Assembly (NCBI RefSeq): GCF_036323735.1 | Contig: NC_086037.1 | Span: forward strand, 54,894,002-54,958,001 | Direction: 5' to 3' | Length of the DNA: 64,000 nucleotides | DNA from: Rattus norvegicus | Taxonomy: Eukaryota; Chordata; Mammalia; Rodentia; Muridae | Shown: positions 55,939-64,000 of the stretch, piece after piece | Numbering within the stretch: the stretch's first letter is position 1 | Layout: each line of letters starts with the position of its first letter | Program-made: the position numbers and the translations under genes | The notes under the pieces: model-generated | The model's database searches: none | Seen by the model: only the letters and a program-made list of their open reading frames with translations | Told to the model about the DNA's origin: nothing

Positions 55939-56267
55939 GGGGTGGGAAGCCCTTCCATCCAAGCACACTTAAATACGGGGTAGGAAGCCCATCTACCCAA
56001 GTGTACTTAAAAACGACGGGGTGGGAAGCCCATCCACCCGAGTGAACTCAAAAACAACGGGGTGGGAAGCCCATCCACCCGAGTGCGCTCAAAAACAACA
56101 CAGAGTGGGAAGCCCATCCACTCGAGTGCACTCAAAAACAACACAGAGTGGGAAGCCCATCCACTCGAGTGCACTCAACAACAACAGGGTGGGAAGCCCA
56201 TCCACCCGAGTACACTCAAAAACAACAGAGTGGGAAGCCCATCCACTCGAGTGCACTCAAAAACAAC
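55939..56267 (-). repeat. Eight tandem ~41-bp repeats in the proviral leader
   Basis: Eight units of about 38-44 bp, each beginning (plus strand) near GTGGGAAGCCCATCCA and ending near ACTCAAAAACAAC, with variation increasing towards the low-coordinate end. It lies about 180 bases downstream of the primer site, in the untranslated leader where packaging and IRES functions sit in related retroviruses. The role here is unknown. Confidence 0.93.
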
Positions 56268-56448
56268 GGAGTGGGGAATCTTCTTCTGCCCAGACAGTGC
56301 ACCAAGACCTTAAACCGGTACTGAAAAACACAGACTACAGGACTTAATTCACACACACACTACTCTCACACTCACACAGCGGCCGCTTTCCAGCACTCAC
56401 ACTAACGTACCTCCAAGAGGCATTCGGATCTCCGGGGGTTACGCTCCG

Positions 56449-56466
56449 ATCCCAGACGAGCCCCCA
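56449..56466 (-). other. Primer-binding site, tRNA-Pro type
   Basis: TGGGGGCTCGTCTGGGAT on the minus strand, one base inside the 5' LTR. It matches the classical tRNA-Pro primer-binding site of gammaretroviruses at 17 of 18 positions (T in place of C at position 13). Confidence 0.9.
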
Positions 56467-56467
56467 A

Positions 56468-56964
56468 TGAAAGACCCCCAGATTTTGGGGAGACTCTCGC
56501 TCCAGTCACGGGTTGAAGTACCCCCAGGAAACACGAGAAGCCGGTCTTGATGTAATCAACAAGAGGCAGTTTTATTTACGAGATCTCGGGCTGACACGTA
56601 TCTCACACAGGAGATTGAGTCAAGCCCCGAGCCTCTCTAGGCAGGAGCTTATATAGGGAAAACCAGGGGTTTCGTGTGAATACACATAATTGGCTAATAC
56701 AAAGGGTGCACAGTTACTTTTGGCATGGAGTTACATCAACAAAGCATACGTGTAATCTAGCATCTCAGCAATGTGGGCAGGGCAACTCATCTCACTGCAG
56801 CGGGGGGATGACCCATCCTCAGGGAGTGAAGGAAGGGGAGGGGGTGGCTCCAGATGGCCAGTGTCCTTGGGAGTTGATAGTCGGGCCAGTGAGCCCTATC
56901 TCAAATTCTCTCAGGCATGTCTGGACTTTGTTCATGACTAACTTTTAGAAATTTTAACCCTTCA
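56468..56964 (-). repeat. 5' LTR of the provirus
   Basis: 497-bp LTR with TG...CA ends on the minus strand (TGAAGGG...GTCTTTCA). It contains a TATATAAG box at about 56648-56655 and AATAAA at 56571-56576, giving a U3-R-U5 layout with a short R. It differs from the 3' LTR by one T indel and one C/T change only. A 90-codon plus-strand frame occurs in both LTRs but is antisense to the element. Confidence 0.96.
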
Positions 56965-57013
56965 ATGCCATTGACTCTTGCTCTCAGCCATAGCTAAAGG
57001 CTTTCCAAGAAGG

Positions 57014-57081
57014 TGTGCGTTCGTGCGTGCATGCATGCGTGCATGCGTACGTGCATGCGTGCGTGCGCGCGCGCGCGCATA
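57014..57081. repeat. GCGT/GCAT alternating purine-pyrimidine microsatellite
   Basis: GTGCGTGCATGCATGCGTGC words ending in a (GC)n run, 50 bases beyond the provirus. It is strongly alternating, hence a Z-DNA candidate. Confidence 0.96.
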
Positions 57082-57082
57082 T

Positions 57083-57539
57083 GAATCACCCGGTTGAGAG
57101 TTTAGTGCTCTCTGGGTAGATTGCAATCATCATGGTTTTGAAAAGCTTCTCAGCTTTGAGAAGTGGATCTTGTCGAAAGTCTCGGGCATTTTAGAGTTGT
57201 TTTTACCAAGTGTCATTTAACAGATTAGGAAGCACAGAAAGGTGCTGGGCCAGACGAACACTTCCCATCCTACCTCAGTCACCCTTTGTTCCTTTAGATC
57301 CAGGAAACTGGAAATCAGACTGTGAAGAACTTCAGGGGCCCAGCAAACACACTGAGTCAAGTGTCTAGTATCATTGTGGTGAGCAAGGCACTTAAGCTAA
57401 TGAAAGATCTAAGCAAGGTGGATGACTTCAAGATATATGAAGTTGATATAATATGACCTAGCTTGGTGGTGTCATGTGAGTCAAGCCCCTGTGCTGGAGG
57501 ATCTCTTTATACATATGTCTTTAGAAGACATTGAAGTCA

Positions 57540-57584
<45 letters not shown>

Positions 57585-57960
57585 CATCTAATAGACAATT
57601 TGTTATGACTTATAGGAAATGGACTCCAAGGCTCATGTACCTGAACACCTACCTGTGCTCCCAGATGGTGGTGTTGGTAGGGAATGTAGGGTCCAGATGA
57701 CCTCTGTGGGTCAGACCAATGACTCATCGTAATGAACATTTGCAAGTAAAGATGCGTGGACAAGAGTGTAGACTGTGTGACACACTAACACTTTCATGAC
57801 CAGATGTTTTCTATGCTTTTTTTTGTTTATTTTTAAATTTTTGCTTTTTATTTTCTTTTGGGAGGGAGTTTGAAGGGCAGAGGGCAGATATGAAGGGACA
57901 GGAAGATGAGTGAGATTGTGGTAGATGACGTGAAACTCACAAAGAATCAATAAAATTTTT
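57083..57960. other. Non-coding DNA with the AAT array inside
   Basis: Apart from the AAT array no feature is recognised. ATCAATAAAATTTTTTAAAA at 57946 may be the 3' end of an old retroposon. Confidence 0.45.
57538..57582. repeat. (AAT)n trinucleotide microsatellite
   Basis: About 14-15 perfect TAA units; it encodes the Asn run of a short chance frame. Confidence 0.97.
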
Positions 57961-57969
57961 TAAAAAAGA

Positions 57970-58122
57970 ATAGAGCTTATGGTGGGCATTGGTGCAATTG
58001 CCTATAACCCTAGTACTCTGGAAGTGAGGCAAGAGGTTCAAGAATTTAAGGCCAGCCTCAGCTATATAGTGAGTTAGGGGCTTGCCCGGACTACATAAGA
58101 CCCTGTGTCAAAAAGTAAGAAA
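57970..58122 (+). mobile_element. B1-like SINE
   Basis: GTGGGCATTGGTGCAATTGC, TTTAAGGCCAGCCTCAGCTA and GACCCTGTGTCAAAAAGTAA. Confidence 0.78.
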
Positions 58123-58124
58123 GA

Positions 58125-58885
58125 GTGGAGGTTTTCTACAGACAGAAGTTTGTTGATTTTGTTCTCTACTAGTTCAAACTCACTGATTTCTGCATGCTAA
58201 GAAGTGCCCAGCTTATTAGATATCAGTTTTAGATTGACAATATGAAAAATTAGCTATGGAAAGAACAACGTTGTCTCGTCTCTGGACAAAGTCAAGGCAA
58301 GGTTCCTGAGATCTAAACCTTCAGGCCAGTAGGAAGCTAGTTGAAGTTTCTCAATCTGGATGACACCACTGTGTACTGCAAAAGTAACTGTGCTTTCCAG
58401 TGGTGCCAATCAGGGCTGGAAGGCCATTAATTCTCTCCCACTCCCTCCTAACCCCCATGACATAATACAGTCAAATACTGTAACAAGACTTGTTATAATA
58501 CAAGAAAATTCCTTAAGGGAACAAGTAAAATAACTATGCCCAGTAAGGGAGACCACATCAGTTCATATTATAAAAGACCCCTACCACACACACAGATGTG
58601 TGCTGCATTGCAAAAGATTCAACATCAAATATTTAAGATAAGCAGAACACGAACTCACAGATCACAGTCTAGATGTGCTCATGGGGGAAGTGGAGAGGAA
58701 AGGCCTCAGGAATGAACCCAGAGAAAAAGCGTAGCTTAGAACCCCACTGAGGAGCACCCAAGTGCTGCCAGCAAGCTTGGAGAAGAAAACAGAAGCTGAA
58801 ATATCATGCTGATAATCTGAATCCAGTTGCTTAGAGTTTGAACAAAGGCATAAGGAGCTCACATGATTGAAGCCATTTCGAAAAC
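58125..58885. other. Non-coding DNA, nothing recognised
   Basis: The 133-codon minus-strand frame (58662-59063) overlaps the next SINE and has no family resemblance. Confidence 0.45.
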
Positions 58886-58889
58886 ACAC

Positions 58890-59100
58890 CACAGAAGGTG
58901 AGAGAGTTAAGGGAGCTTGTTGCTCCTTCAGGGGGCAAGAGTTCAGTTTCCAGCACTCATGGTGAGCAACCCACAACCACCTATAAACGCTCCAGGGGAT
59001 CCAATGCCTTCTTCTGGCCTCCACCGGCACCTTCATACATGGACACATTACACACACAGCCACCTACAAAGACACAGAATAAATCTTAAAAAAAAAAAAC
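58890..59100 (+). mobile_element. B2/B3-like SINE
   Basis: GTGAGAGAGTTAAGGGAGCT, CAAGAGTTCAGTTTCCAGCA, TCTTCTGGCCTCCACCGGCA, tail AATAAATCTTAAAAAAAAAA. Confidence 0.82.
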
Positions 59101-59104
59101 CATA

Positions 59105-59790
59105 TCACCCAACTGTACTGTGCGTCCTGCCAGAACCTAAGAGGAGCTGAAGTTTTGTTTCTTTCTGAGACAGTTAAGGGAGAACCCACTTGTCCCAGAT
59201 GAATGGTATTGGCCTGACTACATTGAACAGAAAAACTCTCAAATAGCCATCTGGTCTACCAGGATGCCATGAAAGCTGTTTGGAGTATTTGACTAATAAT
59301 TGAAGGAAACTCTCACTCTGGTTCTGGAAAGTGCAACACCAACCAGGCCTCTTACAGTTTGAACTGGCTTTTCTGCTACCACAAGTCCCAGCGACCTCTA
59401 GATGACACTAGCCATTTCTGCTTAAGCTCAAATAGGGATCACCTCCCCTTGTGACTCTCGTCCAACAGAGGTTTATGCAAACATAAACCTTCATTTATTT
59501 GCCTGTGAAGTTAGCTGTGATTGGTTGCAAAAACTTCTTCTCCTCTAGCAATAGAAGCAGGATGTTACCCCTCACAGTGTCAGACCTAGTGCAAGGTTTC
59601 TTTCAAGCAGGTCAAACAAGAAGAAGCAACAACAGAGCAGGATTGGCAAGGAGCAGGGTGCACAATGAACTGCAGAAATGGGAGAGCAGCGGAAGTGGTA
59701 AGCCTTCGAATCTGAGTTGGCCGTTACACATTGGTATAAAGATACAATGAAAGGGAAGGAACAAAGATGAGGTATAGATCATGTGAATGG
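59105..59790. other. Non-coding DNA, nothing recognised
   Basis: Short frames only. Confidence 0.45.
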
Positions 59791-59794
59791 GGGC

Positions 59795-59998
59795 GGAAGC
59801 CGTTTACTTCAAAGCTAGCAAACAGGAATTTATTCTTAGCTTTTGGAGACGGTCTCTTTGCCGGAAACTGGGACTCACTAAGAAAGTTCGACTATCCGAT
59901 CATGGAATTCCTGGGATTACCCAGTCTTTGCCTCCCCATCCTCACACAACGAGCACACACCATCCTGCCCAGCATTTTGTGAGTGACCTCAGGCCCTC
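59795..59998 (-). mobile_element. B4/RSINE1-like SINE
   Basis: TTTTGGAGACGGTCTCTTTG, ACTGGGACTCACTAAGAAAG, TCATGGAATTCCTGGGATTA and CCCAGTCTTTGCCTCCCCAT are the complement of RSINE1 wording. Confidence 0.7.
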
Positions 59999-59999
59999 C

Positions 60000-60424
60000 T
60001 AGAATACACAGAAACCTTAGCTTGCAAGGATTTAACACAGGACAAAAAGCAACTTATTCCTCATCTGCAGACAAAGCCCTTAACCTGCAAGGTATATTGT
60101 TCCTGCTTTGGTCTCACAGAAGATGGGGCAGAGTTGAGAAGATGGCAGCTTCTGTGGAAGATGTGGTGCCACAAGACGGCAGTGCTGCTGCAGCACTGAG
60201 AAAGTGGCCACAGCTGTTCCCCAGATGTTCTGTGGGCATGATGGAACAATAGTGATAGCAATAAGGACAGCCAAAACAGTTCAAGAGGGCATCCAGAGTG
60301 GGAACGAGAGGGATAGTGGAAGTAGAGAGAGGGGAGAGAGATGAAGGCTGAGAAAGGATGAAAGATTGTGAAGAGGGGCTGAGAAGGTACCTCAGTCAGT
60401 CGTAGATCTTGCTACATGAGCATG
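60000..60424. other. Non-coding DNA between inverted B4 copies
   Basis: Purine-rich GAGAGG stretch at 60310-60350. No gene recognised. Confidence 0.45.
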
Positions 60425-60640
60425 AGGGCATGAGGTATGATGGTGTGTGCTCAATGTGCGAGTGCAGGGAGGCAGAGACTGCTTGATCCCAGGAGTTCCA
60501 TGGTCAGATAGCCTAACTTCATCAGTGAGCCCCAGGTCCCAGCAAAGACACCCTATCTCAAAACGTGAGGTATATGACTGCTGTGGAATGACACCTAAGG
60601 TTGGTTGTGTACATGCACACATACACAAATTATTTAAAGA
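60425..60640 (+). mobile_element. B4/RSINE1-like SINE
   Basis: GTGCAGGGAGGCAGAGACTG, CTTGATCCCAGGAGTTCCAT, GTGAGCCCCAGGTCCCAGCA then GGAATGACACCTAAGGTTGG. Opposite orientation to the copy at 59.8 kb. Confidence 0.75.
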
Positions 60641-61110
60641 ATTAACTGAAGTATTAGAGGAGAGAAACTGTGGCTCTGGTCACTGGAGGAGTTTTTGGAG
60701 AACCGCCAAGCCCGGAGGGCCAAGGGTCTCACGTGCCAGGTTTGTGATCTGGCTGCTGTCAAAAGCTGGGGAGTCCAGATACTTAAGCCTACCAGATAGC
60801 TGCTGTGGCAGCTGCTGCTAAGAGTTAAGGAATATTGACTTTCTAGGTCTGTACAAGAACTCCAAACACTGGTAGAACTAAGGAGTCCAGCTAACAGTGT
60901 TTTGTGATAACTGTAACACTAGAGGGTGCTGCTTGATGCTGCTACCTTTTGCCTGTGACTGTCACTCGCTGCTATCAAAGTCTACGAAATACAGCAAGCT
61001 GCCAAAAACTAGCATTTGAGATTTCTATTTGAACAGAGCGGAAGGTCTAGCTGACCAATTGGCCACAGATAAAAGGTAAAAATGAAGCTTAGAAGACTAG
61101 GATTTCAAAA
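60641..61110. other. Non-coding DNA, nothing recognised
   Basis: A 124-codon frame (60447-60821) runs out of the B4 copy and has no family resemblance. Confidence 0.45.
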
Positions 61111-61466
61111 TGTAGTGGTTTGAGTAAGAGTGGGCCCCCCAAAGGCACATATGTTCAAGTACTTAATTATTAGGGAGTGGAACTACTTGAGAAGCATTAG
61201 GAGGTGTGACCTTGTTGGAGGAGGTGTGTCACTGGGGGTGGGCTTGGAGGTTTCAAAAGGCCAAGCCAAGCCCAGTGTCCCTCTCTCTTGCTGCCTATGG
61301 ATCTGGATGTAGACTTCTCAGCTACCTTTCCAGAATTGTGTCTGACTGCATGCCTCCATGTTCCTTGCTACGTTGATACCGAACTAACGCTCTGAAACTG
61401 TAATCAAGTGCTTTCTTTTTAAGAGTTTCCTCAGTCATGGTGTCTCTTCACAGCAACAGGACACAA
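61111..61466 (+). mobile_element. ORR1-like solo LTR, diverged
   Basis: TGTAGTGGTTTGAGTAAGAG start, AGGAGGTGTGACCTTGTTGG, and an end with CAGTCATGGTGTCTCTTCAC and AGCAACAGGACACAAC. Confidence 0.78.
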
Positions 61467-61479
61467 CAAAACCAGAAGC

Positions 61480-61660
61480 CCCAAGGCTAAGGGTTTAGAT
61501 CAGTTTGCAGAGCAGTCGCCAAGTATGTGACATCCACCCTGAGCAGTGTATAAACTGGGAACATGCCTGTAGTCTCAGAATCCCAGAGGTGGTTGTAGGA
61601 CTCTTAGTTCCATGTTATCTTTGGTTACATAGCTCTGAGAGTCCCTGTACCATCGCAGCC
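61480..61660 (+). mobile_element. B4/ID-B1-like SINE, decayed
   Basis: GGCTAAGGGTTTAGATCAGT, GCAGAGCAGTCGCCAAGTAT, and CTGTAGTCTCAGAATCCCAG form an ID-like head followed by a B1-like body. Confidence 0.55.
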
Positions 61661-61664
61661 AGTA

Positions 61665-62395
61665 GAGAAATAATCTGAGGGAGGCAAGAAGTTAGCTTGG
61701 CTTAGCATGTCCAAATGGCTGAAGTTGGTTCAAACTTCGGGAGTCTGACTGTGAGTGGTTTACTTTAGGGCTATTTAAGCACAGCACGATTTGGTGATGA
61801 CTCAATCCCATGTGTACAGCAAAGCTTAAGACATGACTAACTCTTACGTTAGTCAAAGAGACATCAAAACTCTTTGTAGAGTTCGTGTGCCATTCCCCAT
61901 AAAGATGGGTTCTACAGATTGAAAAGCTCACAGCAAGGGTCTGGTAAAGGATCCAGATTCATCTCCGTCACACAGTGAAAAGACTGCTAGGCTATTAACA
62001 TATCTGCTCCCAGCTTTCTGGGTGGATAACAGGTCATACATCTTGTCCTTTGAAGGAACAACATTGAGTGTTTAACATTCCTGGTTTCCCTATCTGTGAG
62101 CACAAGGACTTTCATACTCCCCACATCCCAACTTAGGAAGTTCAAGGCCAGTCTGGGCTACTTAACAACTATTTCAGATGGGTTTTCAATGAAAAAAAAT
62201 TAGCTTTTTGAGTTGTAAAACAAAAAAAAAATCTACTTCCAAAGTAACTTTAGAAGGTGACTCAATTTTATATAGACTTACTAAAAACTATGTGTTCAAC
62301 ATCTAAAATCTCAAGTTACTCAAAGGCTTAAAAATGAAGTAAGATAGTACTAGAGGAATTATTTTCTCTTCCTTATGAATATGCTCCTGTTGTCT
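61665..62395. other. Non-coding DNA
   Basis: AGTTCAAGGCCAGTCTGGGC at 62140 is a B1 fragment. Nothing else recognised. Confidence 0.45.
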
Positions 62396-62397
62396 AC

Positions 62398-62545
62398 TAT
62401 GGGCTGGAGCAAAGGCTTCTCACAGAAGACCTGAGTTCATTTCCTAGCACCCCTGTTAGGTGGTTCACAACTTCCCATAATTCCAGCTCCAGGGGACCCA
62501 GTGCCTCTGCCCACAACAGGTACCCACATTCACATGCACATTAGG
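62398..62545 (+). mobile_element. B2/B3-like SINE
   Basis: TATGGGCTGGAGCAAAGGCT, GACCTGAGTTCATTTCCTAG, TAATTCCAGCTCCAGGGGAC and a CA-rich end. Confidence 0.75.
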
Positions 62546-64000
62546 ACTTCCCACACCATATACATACCTGACGGCATGAGTCTGATCCCGAGTCTCCACA
62601 GTGGATGGGGCAAACCCACTCCCGAGGGTTGCTAACACTCGTCTGCTTGTCTACGTTGCTAGAGCACTCATCTACTCTTGTAGGAATCACTGACAACATT
62701 GTCTCTTCATCAGACAGTTTCGAGGCCACTAACCGATGCCTCTCTTCTTGCTGGAGAGAGGCCACCTCCATCTTTCCCACTCTTCCCATCCCCCATTTAG
62801 GGTTATTCCCTCTGTAGGACTTTGTATACAGCTTTCCCCAGGTGGCTTCTCTTCATATAAGCTTGTGGCTTTCATTGCCATGTGCTTGCCATCTGATACA
62901 ACAGTTTCTTGGCCTTGGGTTTTAGCCTGTAATGCAGTTTCTTAGATGTCACTATGCACCAAGGGTCACCTCTGGACAGCCTTGCAAATTCCTTTCTCAC
63001 AAGTTTCTAACAAGAATCACTGACTTGAAAAAAAAAACAATCACTGACTTGAATGTTGATTCACTCAAGGATTTTTTAAAGAAAGACTTGACAGGGGCCT
63101 GTCATCAGTTGGGCAGAAGATCCATTCAGAGTAATATTACAGTAGAGCTGGTAAGTGTCCGCAGATGTCGAACTAGAGCGATTTTTGCTAAGGTAAAGGG
63201 AAGTTGGATTCTGGGGATATTTGGATGATGTCATCAAGAATCTGAGAAGTGATGTTTGCCATAAGTGGACGGTGACCAGGACAAGCTGTTCCAGAGTGAA
63301 CTTTAAGTTTCTTGCACCGGGGATTGGACTGAAATTGAGTCTGTTAGCAGAGAGCAGGATACACCTGCCTCTGCCAGTTGGGTCAGATGAGTGAAAAAGA
63401 ACCAGTTTATAGGGACGCAGAATGGGACGGAAGTACCAACCAAGTCCAAAGGAGTGAGGAAGGCAGAGCCCACAGGTAGGAGGGTTGGAGGATGCCATTC
63501 TCACACTCAGATCACTGACCAGGACCCAGAGCCTGAGAAATGACTAGACTCTAATCCAGACACTAGAGCTTGTGAAAAGGTGGAGTTGGGGTGCCTCAAA
63601 ATGGAGGAAGGGGTCACTATTACAAAAGCATGGGGTTTGATGGGCAGACGTTACTGTAGACTGTCGGGGAGGTATAGAAGATAGGCTACCCATGAGCTGT
63701 CCAGCCACAGCCATCAGAGTCTAGGCTTGATAAGGAAGAATATCAGGAAGCAGAATGTACCAGGCTGTACCGCACCAGCCTCATAGGTAGTGAGTGCCCT
63801 CTGCTGGGCATCCTTAAACACAAGCAGCATGGCCCTTAACTTTGGTGTCCGGTGGAGGGTTGGTTTAAGTTGATCAGATCAACCTGGACAACAGTGCCTA
63901 TGCTATGTAGGCTGGGGTATGGGGCAGAGTGAACATGTAAGTGTCGTGGTTTGCTGGATACCTGCAGCAGCAAAGCGGGAGCCGGGGAGTGTCTAAAGGG
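62546..64000. other. Non-coding DNA, nothing recognised
   Basis: Frames up to 142 codons (63076-63504, minus) show no signal, domain or family resemblance. No SINE or simple repeat was noticed. Confidence 0.45.

Larger units (their letters stand above)
50529..56968 (-). mobile_element. Class I (gammaretrovirus-like) endogenous provirus, defective
   Basis: An endogenous provirus of 6.4 kb (50533-56964) on the minus strand, bounded by ATGC target duplications at 50529-50532 and 56965-56968. Order on the minus strand: 5' LTR, tRNA-Pro type primer site, leader with 41-bp repeats, degenerate gag with capsid and nucleocapsid remnants, pol reduced to RNase H and integrase pieces, a transmembrane envelope fragment, polypurine tract, 3' LTR. 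The 4-bp target duplication, PBS type and CX6CC transmembrane domain indicate a murine-leukaemia-virus-like lineage. Protease, most of reverse transcriptase and the surface envelope domain are not recognisable, so the copy is non-autonomous. Near-identical LTRs show a recent insertion. Confidence 0.95.

Noticed and set aside
55939..56267. CRISPR-like regular repeats
   Set aside because: The repeats are direct tandem units with no unique spacers, inside a retroviral leader of a mammalian genome.
58662..59063. 133-codon minus-strand frame
   Set aside because: Its N-terminal half is antisense to a B2/B3-like SINE; no family resemblance.
63076..63504. 142-codon minus-strand frame
   Set aside because: No signal peptide, domain or splice context, and low confidence from length alone in a 64-kb window.

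Overview
This is a mammalian nuclear segment, almost certainly from rat (Rattus). The main evidence is the set of eleven BC1/ID-family SINEs, most with near-identical cores, long A-tails and intact target-site duplications, together with rodent B1, B2, B3 and B4 SINEs, ORR1-like LTRs, a URR1-like DNA transposon, rodent LINE-1 3' ends and long CA/TG/GA/CT microsatellites. There are no bacterial-style operons. Almost all short open frames are chance or simple-repeat frames.

Only one intact cellular coding sequence is recognised: the single-exon coding region of Chst4 (N-acetylglucosamine-6-O-sulfotransferase 2, the L-selectin-ligand sulfotransferase) on the minus strand at 9879-11045. Its 5' non-coding exon(s) and promoter should lie at higher coordinates, but I could not identify them. 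The 3' side runs towards position 1.

Layout: 1-9.4 kb is 3'-flanking DNA with old SINEs and a 0.4-kb TG/CATG tract. 9.4-11.4 kb holds Chst4 flanked by two ID elements. 11.4-31 kb is SINE- and microsatellite-rich, with six further ID copies starting by 31.5 kb, two ORR1-like LTRs and URR1. 31-46 kb contains degenerate repeats, L1 fragments, a 300-bp polypyrimidine tract, a double ID insertion with three copies of one target site, and a 5'-truncated L1 with an internal TA expansion. 46-48.5 kb is an unclassified region, possibly LTR-like. 50.5-57.0 kb is the most notable object: a structurally complete but coding-defective class I (gammaretrovirus-like) provirus on the minus strand. It has two nearly identical 496/497-bp LTRs, a 4-bp ATGC target duplication, a tRNA-Pro type primer-binding site, a leader of eight 41-bp repeats, broken gag, heavily deleted pol and an open transmembrane-envelope fragment. 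57-64 kb returns to SINE-rich non-coding DNA.

No multi-gene system is present. The biology is one lymph-node homing-ligand enzyme gene within a landscape of recent retroposition: young ID elements and a young non-autonomous provirus. Repeat family names are from recognition of consensus features without a database search, and boundaries of the older copies are approximate.
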